Assembly: GCA_951813545.1 (NCBI GenBank)
Contig: OX638352.1
Span: 3,240,835-3,304,834 of the forward strand
Source: an uncultured Poribacteria bacterium
Lineage (GTDB): Bacteria > Poribacteria > WGA-4E > WGA-3G
Length of the DNA: 64,000 bases
Reading direction: 5' to 3'
Numbering within the stretch: the first letter of the stretch is position 1; every line of letters starts with the position of its first letter. This document shows positions 33,941-42,802 of the stretch, piece by piece. Both the position numbers and the translations under genes were made by a program. The notes beneath the pieces are model-generated. The model made no database searches, had not been told where the DNA came from, and worked only from the letters and a program-made list of their open reading frames with translations.

Positions 33941-35206
33941 ATGAAAATTACCGAGATTGAAGCGATTCCATTGCGTGTGCCTTACGAAGAACGGATTCGT
34001 AAAAGATATTACCACTTTGCGATGACCGAGTTGGTCACGGTCTACAAATTCCATACCGATACCGGTTTTGTTGGTCTCGGAGAAAATCCAGGTCCACCTT
34101 TTGATCAGGACGTGTTGGACACCTATCTCGGCACCAATCCGTTTGATCACGTCATGGGTGAGGGACGTTTTAATCTCGACATGGCGTGCTACGACCTGAT
34201 GGGAAAACACCTCGGCTTGCCAGCATGGAAACTGATGGGACAACAAGTTCGACAGTGGGTTGCGATGGGTTGGTGGATGCCGTGCATGTCCCCCGAAGAC
34301 ACTGCCGCCGAAGTTCAGATTGCTGCTGAACGGGGATACCGTGGTCTCAAATGCAAAGCACGTGCCTTCTATGATGTTATTAAACAATCAAATGCCATTC
34401 AAGAGATTGCTCCGCCAGATTTCCGGGTAGAGTTTGACTTCAACGGCTCGTTAATCAACGTTGAGAAGGCACTACCTATTCTGCGGGAACTGGAGAAGAT
34501 TCCGGTTGTTAAAGGTCTTGAGGAACCGATTTTCGCGTATGATATAGAGGGTTGGCGGCGGTTGCATCAAGAGATTCGGATTCCGTTTTATCTACACGGT
34601 GTTGGCGTTATTCGAGAAGGCGCATCGCGTCAACCTTCGGGTCCATGGATTGGACTTCGGGCAGGAGATTTCGACGGTGCGCTATGTAGCCACGAAAGTG
34701 TCAAGAGTGCATTGGCATCGGGGTGGGCTTTTGCCGCCGCGAACACACCGATTTTGCTACAGTACGTCGGTACCGGTATTACGGCAGCGTTCGCGTGTCA
34801 TCTCGGAGCCGTGATGCCGACAGCCACACTGCCCGGTGTCACTGCCAGCCACGCTTATGAAGACGATTTGATTGTTACGCCGCACAAAGTCCAACGAGGA
34901 TTCATGCAGGTGCCAGAAGGTGATGGTTTAGGAGTCGTGTTGGATGAGGATACTGTGAAAAGATACAGCCAGACATCTGAACCGGAATGGAAACGGCATA
35001 TCTCTGTTGTCACCTTACCGGGTGGCTTAAAACACTACTATCGAAATCTGCAACAAGCGGAACGCCTCATGAAACAAGGTGTGGACGAATCTTATGCTCC
35101 GGGTGTGCGTCTGGACGAATGGGAAGACGATGGTAGTGAAGCGTTTGATAAATTGTTCAAGCAGCTACAGGAGAATGACTGGCCCGTGTGGGATGCCTCG
35201 GTTTAG
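33941..35206 (+). CDS. Enolase-superfamily enzyme (mandelate racemase/muconate lactonizing type) 1
   Basis: A 421-residue protein. The N-terminal capping domain starts KITEIEAIPLRVPYEERIRK. In the barrel, LKCKARA supplies a K-x-K-like motif, FDFNGSL and GLEEPIF the metal Asp and Glu. Further metal or base residues are less clear than in typical family members because the later part (GDFDGALCSHESVKSALASG) is unusual. Length is slightly above average. ATG 33941 is preferred; the TTG at 33926 adds five residues, and AAGGAG at 33899 is too distant for either. Likely a sugar-acid dehydratase or epimerase; substrate unknown. Confidence 0.82.
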   Translation: MKITEIEAIPLRVPYEERIRKRYYHFAMTELVTVYKFHTDTGFVGLGENPGPPFDQDVLDTYLGTNPFDHVMGEGRFNLDMACYDLMGKHLGLPAWKLMGQQVRQWVAMGWWMPCMSPEDTAAEVQIAAERGYRGLKCKARAFYDVIKQSNAIQEIAPPDFRVEFDFNGSLINVEKALPILRELEKIPVVKGLEEPIFAYDIEGWRRLHQEIRIPFYLHGVGVIREGASRQPSGPWIGLRAGDFDGALCSHESVKSALASGWAFAAANTPILLQYVGTGITAAFACHLGAVMPTATLPGVTASHAYEDDLIVTPHKVQRGFMQVPEGDGLGVVLDEDTVKRYSQTSEPEWKRHISVVTLPGGLKHYYRNLQQAERLMKQGVDESYAPGVRLDEWEDDGSEAFDKLFKQLQENDWPVWDASV

Positions 35207-35212
35207 ATCTGT

Positions 35213-35310
35213 GTTGGGTTTCGCTACGATCCCAATGATTCCAAGCTATATGAACCCTGACAGGTGATACATTATCCTTGGCGGTTTCTGTGATTTCCGC
35301 TCAACCCAAC
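35213..35310. repeat. Intergenic inverted repeat (GTTGGGTT / AACCCAAC)
   Basis: gttgggtttcgctacga at 35213 is matched by ccgctcaacccaacctacg ending near 35315, with 8 bp of perfect pairing and a long loop. Similar gttgggttt-type repeats are dispersed in several bacterial phyla (general knowledge). It fills the gap between the enolase-family and PhyH genes. Confidence 0.55.
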
Positions 35311-35354
35311 CTACGCGCTAATCATCAAGTTTGTATAATAAGGAGTAAAATATT

Positions 35355-36164
35355 ATGATGACCCCTGAACAGCGTTATCTTTTTGATGTTACCGGATACC
35401 TACATTTGAAGAATGTCCTAACTGACGAAGAGTTGAAAGCAGCGCAAGAAGCAGCAAATGAATACATCAATACTCCCACCGAAGAACTCCCACCGGGATT
35501 TGACTCCAGCAATAAAAACCTCCCAAACGGCTTTGCCTTTGCGAAACCCTTAGAAGCACTCACCCTGCACCGATCGACGTGGCCCATCATCAAAGAACTG
35601 ACGAGGAATAAACCGCAACTCTTTCGCGGAACAATGATTGCGGATCGGGCGGGTGTGTCGGAGTCGGCGGAAGGACTGCGCTTGCATTGCGCACGAGAAG
35701 ATTTTGGGTGGCACTGCAATCGTTATGAGGTCCGGGATGACCGCATCTTTTGCGATGATTTTGTTGTTTTTCCCTACCTGTACGATGTGCATCCGGGTGA
35801 TGGTGGGTTGCTTGTCGTTCCCGGTACACATAAGACCCTTTTTGATCGACCGGAACACCTCTTCAACAACGGAAAGATTGAAGATGCCGATGAGATTCCA
35901 CCGGGAGTCCTTAATATCACACCCAAAGCAGGGGATGTAGTGATTATCTCTGAACTCCTGACGCACGGCGCGCTGCCTTGGAAACCGAAGGATCGGTATC
36001 GTTGTATCCTGACCTTACGCTACAGACCACAACACCGTGGCGAGAGTCGTGTGTCAGAGGAAGTTAGAGAACGGTTGTCGCCAGAGACGTTAGAACTTAT
36101 CTCCCGTGCAGACCACTACCACACGAAAGAGATTGTCAAACAAGATGTCGTCACGTTGACGTAA
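35355..36164 (+). CDS. Phytanoyl-CoA dioxygenase family protein (PhyH 2), atypical metal motif
   Basis: A 269-residue PhyH-like protein. The fold signatures VHPGDGGLLVVPGTHKTLF and GDVVIISELLTHGALPWKPKDRYR (distal His 204, Arg 215) are clear. However the expected HxD is not seen: the region reads LHCAREDFGWHCNRYE, where H120 is followed by C-N rather than x-D. It may bind iron differently or be a non-catalytic homologue. AAGGAG lies 10 bases before ATG 35355. Its stop is five bases from the stop of convergent PhyH 3. Confidence 0.85.
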   Translation: MMTPEQRYLFDVTGYLHLKNVLTDEELKAAQEAANEYINTPTEELPPGFDSSNKNLPNGFAFAKPLEALTLHRSTWPIIKELTRNKPQLFRGTMIADRAGVSESAEGLRLHCAREDFGWHCNRYEVRDDRIFCDDFVVFPYLYDVHPGDGGLLVVPGTHKTLFDRPEHLFNNGKIEDADEIPPGVLNITPKAGDVVIISELLTHGALPWKPKDRYRCILTLRYRPQHRGESRVSEEVRERLSPETLELISRADHYHTKEIVKQDVVTLT

Positions 36165-36169
36165 ATAAA

Positions 36170-37060
36170 CTAAGAAACCGGTCTCACTGCTGGCGCGCCG
36201 TGTTGTTCACACCACGATGCAAGTGGGCTTTCACCGCCGCTCGGAATAAACTCTTTCGTTTTCTTGAAGGGTTCACCCACCAAATACTGCTCAAGTGGCG
36301 ATAGTTTGTCCAACAAGGTCTGTTCCTGTGTCCGATAGTCCATCGGCATCACCCATCGGTAGCCGTAACCGAACATCACAGCTTTACGCGTCTGATCAGT
36401 TAAGTTCGCAGCCCCCGCATGAAAAATACGATTCTCAAACAGCAAACAATCACCGGGTTGTAAACTCGGTTCGAGTGCGCCTTCTGGATCCACCTGCCCT
36501 TCTGGAACGGCAATTCGTTCGAGAAGGTGATTGCTACCGGGAGCGACAAGCGTTGCACCGGAATTGGGTTCACTCAGATCGGTGAAATAGTAAGCACATT
36601 TTAGCAAAATGCGTGGTAACTTGTTGCCGTGGGTCTTCGTTGCCATGGCGTAGTCGCGATGCCAACCCGGTAGGCGGGCGGTATTTGGTGTTTCCGGTGG
36701 ATCGGGGTGTTTGTATATCAGGTGTGAGGTCATCAGTTGCAAGTCCGCGCCGAGTAGCTGCACGACAACTGGGAGGATGGTCTTCTGCGTGAGTAGCGGA
36801 ATAAAGGCATCGTCAATGGAGATACAATTTCGGAAGCTGTCGTATAAGCTGTTAGAACTGTGTTGGCGGTTCTCGCGTCGATCACTCGCCATCAACCGAT
36901 CGCTTGCTTCAGTCAGTTTGTTGATGGTATCGGAGTCCAGCACATTCCGAACGATGAAGTAGCCTTGATCGTCAAAGTGGCGGATTTCTTCTTCTGAGAG
37001 TGGATACCAGTCGAGGTCAATTGCTGCTTCATTTGTCTGTGTCATTGCTTTTTCTTTCAT
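36170..37060 (-). CDS. Phytanoyl-CoA dioxygenase family protein (PhyH 3)
   Basis: A 296-residue Fe(II)/2-oxoglutarate oxygenase. The HxD is in PGWHRDYAMA, the distal His in FHAGAANLTDQTRK with the 2-oxoglutarate Arg, and LVAPGSNHLL forms the usual loop. ATG 37060 or ATG 37045 (MTQTNEAA) are both possible starts. It follows the frameshifted nuclease-like gene by only nine bases on the same strand, so it may be read from the ATPase promoter. Substrate unknown. Confidence 0.88.
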   Translation of the reverse strand: MKEKAMTQTNEAAIDLDWYPLSEEEIRHFDDQGYFIVRNVLDSDTINKLTEASDRLMASDRRENRQHSSNSLYDSFRNCISIDDAFIPLLTQKTILPVVVQLLGADLQLMTSHLIYKHPDPPETPNTARLPGWHRDYAMATKTHGNKLPRILLKCAYYFTDLSEPNSGATLVAPGSNHLLERIAVPEGQVDPEGALEPSLQPGDCLLFENRIFHAGAANLTDQTRKAVMFGYGYRWVMPMDYRTQEQTLLDKLSPLEQYLVGEPFKKTKEFIPSGGESPLASWCEQHGAPAVRPVS

Positions 37061-37069
37061 GTTTTCGTA

Positions 37070-37638
37070 TTAGGATACCAGATTGATTAAATTACGAAAA
37101 TAGATGATAGGACTCTGTGAGATTTTCAGGAAAAGGTCAGGACGATTATGCAATTCACCATGGGAATGAAAGGGTTGTGTTCTCCGCCGGTTTCTGTTAA
37201 AGTTGAGGTCTACAATACTTACAAACCGATACTGATAGCCATCAAGAAATTCTTCCAATTCCCAAAACGATTTTCCTATACATTTACAGTAATTGATAAA
37301 GCAGTATGCCCCTTTTAATTGTTGGGTAATATGCCATGCTTTTTTTAATCGCTTTCTTGAGTTTCAATACAGGTAATCCATCTCTTTTCGTTTTCATCAT
37401 TGGATACAATCACAAAATCAGCCCGCTTGCGTTCACCTTTTGACCCATTAAAAACAGTAAGAGGGTTTTCAAAATTTTCCGCTCTGATGATAATAGAGTT
37501 AGGAGGTAACCCCTTTATTTTAACAGTAGCACCGGATTGAGGATCAATTAATTCAACGGAAGGTCTACCCTGCCCTGGTTGTAACATAACTTGGACATCA
37601 AGGCTAATCATTTCACGCAGTATCTGAATATCGTTCAC
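37070..37638 (-). pseudogene. Frameshifted nuclease-like partner of the AAA ATPase
   Basis: From GTG 37638, five bases after the ATPase stop and preceded by GGGGAGAAGAG, the frame runs to TAA 37347-37345 and ends CIETQESD. The -1 frame continues at once with LKKAWHITQQLKGAYCFINY, CKCIGKSFWELEEFLDGYQY and RFVSIVDLN, ending at 37070. Adding one T before an A7 tract (37340-37346) joins them into about 189 residues. KRADFVIV plus ITCIETQ, followed by QQLKGAYCF, resembles a PD-(D/E)xK nuclease core with Gln where Lys is expected. I recall similar proteins beside AAA ATPases but no named family. Mutation, sequencing error and unusual decoding cannot be separated here. Confidence 0.65.
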
Positions 37639-37643
37639 GAGAT

Positions 37644-39017
37644 TTACTCTTCTCCCCACACAATATCATCTTGAATCCTGTTCATATCATCAATCGTTTT
37701 GTCAAAGCTGCTGACTCCAATACCAAACCTTGGATGAACCTTAGCTGGAACGAGCGTATGTCCTCTTTTACGTCTTTTTTGCCCTTCTTCCAATGGCAAC
37801 AGTGCTTTTTCCGCCACATATACTTTGACCTTATCGACATTAATCAACTCACTGTCCTGATAGCCGTTTTCCTCAGCAACTCTTTTCAGGTGTGGCTTAT
37901 CGTGGTTAAGCATGATTAGCGTGTTCAATTCCTTAACGATGTAATCACTGTGGGTGGTTATGAAGACTTTAACGCCCAAATTCGCGAGCCGTGCAAAAAG
38001 CCTGGCAATGCGGCGTTGGTTTTCTGGATGCAGGCTTAATTCAGGTTCGTTTACCATAATCAGATCGCCTTTTTGGACAATACAATTGAGATAAAAACCG
38101 ATGTCCAAGAGTGAACGCACGGCACTTGAGCTCTGGTCCATTGTCAATTTTAACTTCGTGTCTTTGGGGGTATAGTAGAGTTGGCCGTTTTGCGTGATGT
38201 TGTACTCTCCACCGATAATGTCCGCGAAATCCTCCAAAATTTTAGGGTGTTCTTTGGAAATGAAACTTTTGTTTTTAGCAATATCTTCAAGTCGGCGTGA
38301 AAAATCTACATTCTCTCCGATTGGCGAAGGATAACTTTGGTACACTTTCGACAACAACTGATATTCATCTATATTGTTGCCCGTGCCTACTACTTCACCA
38401 AGTAAACGACTGTGAGCATAATCAAGGACCTTCCGGAAAATAGAAACTCCGGTACGCTCAGATGAGAAGATAAAGGGTCTTGGCACGGAATCAAAAAAAG
38501 GAGCGTTCTTGATAATAACGTTGATAGCATTTCTTACAACAGTGGTATCAATTTCCCTTTTCTCTTCTTTTTCCATACTCAAAGTGAGTGTAAGTTCCGC
38601 ACTTCCTTGGTCCTTTGAGAAGATAAGAAGCGATCCGTAACTTCCGTTGTATTCTTTATCACAGATGTCAATCTCATCCGTTAGGAGGTGAAATTCACTA
38701 TTCTGAAATGTACCTTCAGATGCAGCAAAAATACCATCTAACTGCTTAGTGTAATTCTTGCAAGCATCCTCAAGTATCCAACCGCCTGTATGTGTTAACT
38801 CAATCTTAAGGACTCTCTCTGTAAACAAGTGTTGGATTTGGTCATCACTAATCGTAATAGGGATAAATTTACGCCAAGAGTGTAAGAAACCATACAGGGC
38901 ATAGGTCGCGTATGTTTTGCCTGTGTTATTTTCACCGCAAATAACAGTCAAATCACCCAGCGAAAATTCTGCCTGCTTAAGGATTCCAATGTTTTTCAAC
39001 TTGACTGTCAGACTCAT
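37644..39017 (-). CDS. AAA family ATPase (RecF/OLD-like, AAA_21 type)
   Basis: A 457-residue SMC/ABC-type ATPase. Walker A is GENNTGKT (28-35), followed by an inserted region of about 250 residues. The signature-like helix is QSSSAVRSL (295-303), Walker B is DLIMVNEPEL with E324/E326, and the H-loop is TTHSDYI (354-360). There is no C-terminal TOPRIM domain, unlike OLD nucleases, but a tail of about 90 residues ends IVWGEE. Promoter at 39122-39150 and GAGGTG before the ATG. The paired downstream gene suggests a two-component ATPase/nuclease cassette, the usual form of defence systems. That role is inference. Confidence 0.85.
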   Translation of the reverse strand: MSLTVKLKNIGILKQAEFSLGDLTVICGENNTGKTYATYALYGFLHSWRKFIPITISDDQIQHLFTERVLKIELTHTGGWILEDACKNYTKQLDGIFAASEGTFQNSEFHLLTDEIDICDKEYNGSYGSLLIFSKDQGSAELTLTLSMEKEEKREIDTTVVRNAINVIIKNAPFFDSVPRPFIFSSERTGVSIFRKVLDYAHSRLLGEVVGTGNNIDEYQLLSKVYQSYPSPIGENVDFSRRLEDIAKNKSFISKEHPKILEDFADIIGGEYNITQNGQLYYTPKDTKLKLTMDQSSSAVRSLLDIGFYLNCIVQKGDLIMVNEPELSLHPENQRRIARLFARLANLGVKVFITTHSDYIVKELNTLIMLNHDKPHLKRVAEENGYQDSELINVDKVKVYVAEKALLPLEEGQKRRKRGHTLVPAKVHPRFGIGVSSFDKTIDDMNRIQDDIVWGEE

Positions 39018-39121
39018 ACTGACACCTCTACAATTGTCGGTTTATTGCGAAAATCGGAGTATAAAACCACGATCACCAGTTCCACTTATATATCAGATAG
39101 GCTTTTGTTTTGCGTGGTTAT

Positions 39122-39150
39122 ATTCTATCAAAGGCATACTGGAATTGCAA
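39122..39150 (-). promoter_or_regulatory. Sigma70-type promoter of the ATPase/nuclease-like pair
   Basis: On the minus strand TTGCAA (39150-39145), a 17-bp spacer and TAGAAT (39127-39122), about 105 bp before the ATPase start. The cassette therefore appears to have its own promoter. Confidence 0.6.
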
Positions 39151-39231
39151 ACCAAATTTGAGAGACGACGCGCTTAAGCAGCGAGATTGGGAAACCACGT
39201 CAGCGGTGTGTTTGCAGAAGCGAATAACGCA

Positions 39232-41295
39232 CTATTGAAGCAGCTCTACGAACGCTTCAATATCCGTTGTGGGGGCTTGGCAGACGTAATTCTCGCAGAC
39301 ATAAGCAGTTGCAGTGTTGTCAACTTGAGTTTTGGCAGTGAGAAGCGGTAACGTTTCTCCATCGGTGGATTCGCTTAAAGCGACGATTTTGTTGGGCTGA
39401 TAGGTACCGTGCAACGCTGCTAAAATCGCTTCTGTATTCGCATCGCCTTTCTCACCGACAATGGCAATCTCTTTAGGAGTTGAGAGCAAGAACGCCAACT
39501 CACAGAGGAGCTGCCCCGATCCAGAAGGCATCGCCTCCATCTGATGGAAATAGAGTTTCAGGGTTTCCACGGCTTTGTCGTGGAATTCGGGGTTGTCGAG
39601 GTGCTTGGCAAGCCGTAGCAGACTGTGAATCGCCATGGAAGCACCGGAAGGCGTGGCACCGTCGTAAGCGGATTTGGATTGGACGATGAGCGTTTCGTGT
39701 GCTTTACCGGTGAAGAAGAATCCATCACCCGCGTCATCTCCGAATTGGTCAATCATGATCTGTGCGAGACGTTCGGCTTCGGTGAGCCACCGCGGTTCAA
39801 AACTGGCTTCGTAGAGTGCGATCAACCCAGCGATAAAGTAGGCATAATCCTCAAGATAGGCGTTGAGGTGGCTCTTACCAGCACGATAGGTGCGCAAGAG
39901 GAGTCCGTTGTCTTGGGATAGTGTCCTCAAGACAAATTCAGCGGATTTTTCGCACGCCTCAAGGTATTCAGGTTTTCCAGTCAGTTGGTATCCCATCGCC
40001 ATACCGCGAATCATGATACCGTTCCAACTCGTCAGGATTTTATCGTCTAATCCCGGTTTAATCCGCTTCTCCCTCTCTTCAAAGAGTTTCTGCCTTCCAT
40101 CTGCAAGGAGAGCCTCTAGTTCCCCAACATCCATACGCAGTTTCCGGGCAAAGATGTCTGGGGGTACCTGGACATGGAGGATATTTTCACCCTCGAAGTT
40201 CCCTTGTGGCGTGATGTCGTAATACTCGCAGAAGACTTCAGCGTTCTCTTCACCGATGACATCTTCTACATCGTTCGGTTCCCAGACAAAGAACTTGCCC
40301 TCCACGCCTTCACTATCGGCATCTTGTGTGGAATAGAAACCGCCGTTTTCCGCGTCGTACATCTCGCGAAGAACATAATCGAGGGTCTCGATGGCTATAT
40401 CACGATAGAAGGGTTTCTGCGTGGCTTGGTACGCCTCAAAATAGGCGACAACGAGTTGCGCGTTGTCATACAGCATCTTCTCAAAATGTGGGACAAGCCA
40501 GTGTGCATCGGTGGAGTATCGGTGGAAACCACCACCGAGTTGGTCATACATACCACCACGTGCCATCTTCTCTAACGTGAGCTCGACCATTTCCAAAGCA
40601 TTGGCGTTGCCGCTGTGATGCCAATAGCGCAGTAGAAAAGGCAACCCCATACTGGGTGGAAATTTGGGGGCATTACCGAATCCCCCGTGGTGCGAATCGA
40701 ATTGGGAGCGGTAGTGTTGGAACGCATAGGTCATCAGTTCTTCCGTGAGTTCGTGCTCGTGCGGATCGACAACGTTGCTTATCTGATTGAGCTGCGTTGT
40801 GAGCTGATCTGCCTGTTCTAAAACCTGCGTGTGCTTGTCCTTGAATGCTTCTGCTACAGCCTCCATTACCTTTGGAAATCCGGGTCTACCGTACCTGTCG
40901 GTGGGTGGATAATAGGTTCCGCCATAGAAGGGTTTGAGGTCAGGAGTGAGGAAAACGGTCATGGGCCATCCGCCTTGACGCGTCATGACTTGGACGGCGT
41001 TCATGTAGATTTCATCTAAATCCGGACGTTCTTCTCTATCGACCTTGATGTTGATGAAAAGTTCATTCATGACCGCTGCGATTTCCTCGTTTTCAAAGGA
41101 CTCGCGTTCCATGACGTGGCACCAGTGGCATGCAGAATAGCCGATACTTAGCAGAATAGGCTTCTGCTCCTGTTTGGCGTGTTCCAATGCTTCTTCACCC
41201 CACGGATACCAATCAACGGGATTATGCGCGTGCTGGAGCAAATAAGGACTTGTTTCATGGATAAGGCGGTTGGTGTGCTTGGATGTATCGTGCAT
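39232..41295 (-). CDS. DUF255 thioredoxin-domain protein (YyaL/SPATA20-like)
   Basis: A 687-residue protein. The N-terminal DUF255 thioredoxin-like domain has SPYLLQHAHNPVDWYPWGEE and the CxxC in YSACHWCHVM, then FINIKVDREERPDLDEIYM. The rest is an alpha/alpha-toroid region like that of cellulase-type and GlcNAc epimerase-type proteins (GGMYDQLGGGFHRYSTD, YDNAQLVVAYFEAY). Length is typical. The start is ATG 41295 with GGAGAAAA upstream; an apparent start at 41349 falls inside the neighbouring mobile element. That element's right end lies about 45 bp upstream, so native promoter sequence has probably been separated. The biochemical role is unknown. Confidence 0.88.
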   Translation of the reverse strand: MHDTSKHTNRLIHETSPYLLQHAHNPVDWYPWGEEALEHAKQEQKPILLSIGYSACHWCHVMERESFENEEIAAVMNELFINIKVDREERPDLDEIYMNAVQVMTRQGGWPMTVFLTPDLKPFYGGTYYPPTDRYGRPGFPKVMEAVAEAFKDKHTQVLEQADQLTTQLNQISNVVDPHEHELTEELMTYAFQHYRSQFDSHHGGFGNAPKFPPSMGLPFLLRYWHHSGNANALEMVELTLEKMARGGMYDQLGGGFHRYSTDAHWLVPHFEKMLYDNAQLVVAYFEAYQATQKPFYRDIAIETLDYVLREMYDAENGGFYSTQDADSEGVEGKFFVWEPNDVEDVIGEENAEVFCEYYDITPQGNFEGENILHVQVPPDIFARKLRMDVGELEALLADGRQKLFEEREKRIKPGLDDKILTSWNGIMIRGMAMGYQLTGKPEYLEACEKSAEFVLRTLSQDNGLLLRTYRAGKSHLNAYLEDYAYFIAGLIALYEASFEPRWLTEAERLAQIMIDQFGDDAGDGFFFTGKAHETLIVQSKSAYDGATPSGASMAIHSLLRLAKHLDNPEFHDKAVETLKLYFHQMEAMPSGSGQLLCELAFLLSTPKEIAIVGEKGDANTEAILAALHGTYQPNKIVALSESTDGETLPLLTAKTQVDNTATAYVCENYVCQAPTTDIEAFVELLQ

Positions 41296-41339
41296 TCGTG
41301 TTTTTCTCCAATGTGTGGAATTAGCATTCGCGCACGTGA

Positions 41340-41480
41340 TACCACCCACTACCTAAAGGTAGGGGCTTCGGCTTCGTAGCAACTGCGGTTTTCCCAGAGG
41401 GTCCACCGTCTTATTGTCGCTCCACCGGCAGGCTATTATGCCGAATCAGATCGATTTTATCGCGTATCAAGACGCGGGTA
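41340..41480 (-). ncRNA. Predicted omega RNA (reRNA) scaffold of element 2
   Basis: About 125 non-coding bases separate the tnpB2 stop from the right-end hairpin. By analogy with characterised TnpB elements this stretch should encode the guide RNA scaffold, with the guide read from the flank below 41340, that is the 5' region of the DUF255 gene. The exact limits are not visible. Confidence 0.4.
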
Positions 41481-42579
41481 CCCCAACCTGCAAAATGTTT
41501 TTGGCAGCGTTTACATCTCTATCGTGGTCGGAACCACAGTCAGGACATATCCACTGTCTATCAGAAAGAGAAAGATTTTCGTTGCAGTAGCCACAGTCAG
41601 AGCAAGGTTTTGTTGTGGCTACCCAACGACCCGCTTTCAAGAATGTTTTACTGTATTTGGCACACATCCATTGAAGGATCAATGAAAACTCACCGAAGGC
41701 TATATCAGAGACTTTGCGACCCCATAGTTTTTTCATACCTTCAAGGTTCAGCGTCTCTATCGCAATCTTATCGTATTTACGCACAAGGCGTAGTGCCAAC
41801 TTGAAAAACCAATCGCGTCTACTATCTGCTATCTTCTTATGAATCCGGGAGAGGTAGCGTTTCGCACGATACCAACCATTAGACAGATACTGCTTACGAG
41901 AGAGTGCCTTGTTTGCTGAACGGAGTGCGGTGAGACCTTCTTTATAGAATTCTGGCGACGCTATTTTCGTCCCGTCTGAAAGTGTCAGGAATGTTTTACA
42001 ACCGAAGTCTGCCCCTGCCTCATTACCGGTCAATGGGAGTTTCTCGGAAGGTTCGTAATCCTCACACGTGAGGTGCAAATAGTAGTCGCCGACATTATCA
42101 CGTTTGATGGTTACTTTCTTTAGCGTGCCTGTCCACTCGCGGTATTTCCAAAAGGTAAAGGACTTATCAAGACAGTTGATTGTCAACCGATTACCCTCTA
42201 TTTTGTACCCCGCTTGTGTGAAGGTCACAGACTTATATTTATGGGGCGGCTTGATCTTAGGCTTACCCACTTTACGTTTCGTTTTACCTAATCTACGCTC
42301 TTCGATATTATCAAAGAAACGCTGATACGCTAAATTAATACGGATGGCAACGTCTTGTATCATTTGCGAAGGAAGTTGATACCAATGCCGTTTTGTCGTC
42401 TGCTTCAACTTCTTTATATGTTTCAGTATACGAGAAAGTGAAGCAGACTTACCATAAATACGATAATAACGACGCTGCAACCGTAGCAAATGCAAATGCA
42501 CACTATGCATATCGTCTATCAGATTGCCGAGCATGATTCTATTCGACTGGTGAGAGAACTCGTATTTGTAGGTTCTCAT
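41467..42579 (-). CDS. tnpB: TnpB, RNA-guided endonuclease of an IS605-type element (divergent)
   Basis: A 370-residue TnpB distinct from the one at 23561. RuvC residues are D191 (AGADFGCK), E275 (KIAIETLNL) and D355 (DHDRDVNAAK). The zinc ribbon is C326, C329, C345 and C348. The core is complete and the length is near the compact form, so it may be active. The N-terminus (YKYEFSHQSNRIMLGNLIDD) differs from the usual start. Reads toward the DUF255 gene and could drive it by read-through. Confidence 0.9.
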   Translation of the reverse strand: MRTYKYEFSHQSNRIMLGNLIDDMHSVHLHLLRLQRRYYRIYGKSASLSRILKHIKKLKQTTKRHWYQLPSQMIQDVAIRINLAYQRFFDNIEERRLGKTKRKVGKPKIKPPHKYKSVTFTQAGYKIEGNRLTINCLDKSFTFWKYREWTGTLKKVTIKRDNVGDYYLHLTCEDYEPSEKLPLTGNEAGADFGCKTFLTLSDGTKIASPEFYKEGLTALRSANKALSRKQYLSNGWYRAKRYLSRIHKKIADSRRDWFFKLALRLVRKYDKIAIETLNLEGMKKLWGRKVSDIAFGEFSLILQWMCAKYSKTFLKAGRWVATTKPCSDCGYCNENLSLSDRQWICPDCGSDHDRDVNAAKNILQVGVPAS

Positions 42580-42709
42580 TAGATTGTCAACTCTTTTTTC
42601 TATCAGGTGCTTCGCCGTCTACATCCGGCAAGCTAAAGCATGGGGATTTGACGGAAGAGCGTTAAAGCAATAGGCGGGTGGTGTACGCCCGCCGTTACGA
42701 GTAAACGGA

Positions 42710-42781
42710 TACCGCTACGGGGATTCGAACCCCGGTTTGGTGGCTGAGAACCACCCGTCCTAACCCCTAGACGATAGCGGC
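42710..42781 (-). tRNA. tRNA-Glu (anticodon CTC)
   Basis: A 72-nt cloverleaf read on the minus strand. The acceptor arm GCCGCTA pairs with TAGCGGT, the anticodon arm is GGTGG-TTCTCAG-CCACC with anticodon CTC, and the T-arm has GGTTCGAATCC. CCA is not encoded. Confidence 0.93.
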
Positions 42782-42802
42782 ACATTGACAGAATAGAAAG
42801 AA

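Larger units (their letters stand above)
41340..42652 (-). mobile_element. IS200/IS605-type element with tnpB only (element 2)
   Basis: Oriented on the minus strand. The left end (high coordinates, about 42628-42645) reads ccccatgctttagcttgc, resembling the left end of element 1. The right end has a hairpin cccctacctttaggtagtgg near 41345-41365. There is no tnpA. It is inserted between tRNA-Glu and the DUF255 gene. Boundaries are approximate. Confidence 0.75.

Noticed and set aside
37340..37346. Programmed -1 frameshifting on the A7 tract
   Set aside because: The zero-frame stop codon comes before the tract, so a ribosome would terminate first. A missing base is the simpler explanation.
37644..39017. 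OLD-family nuclease or Septu PtuA
   Set aside because: There is no TOPRIM domain at the C-terminus and the neighbour is not an HNH protein. The general AAA family call is safer.
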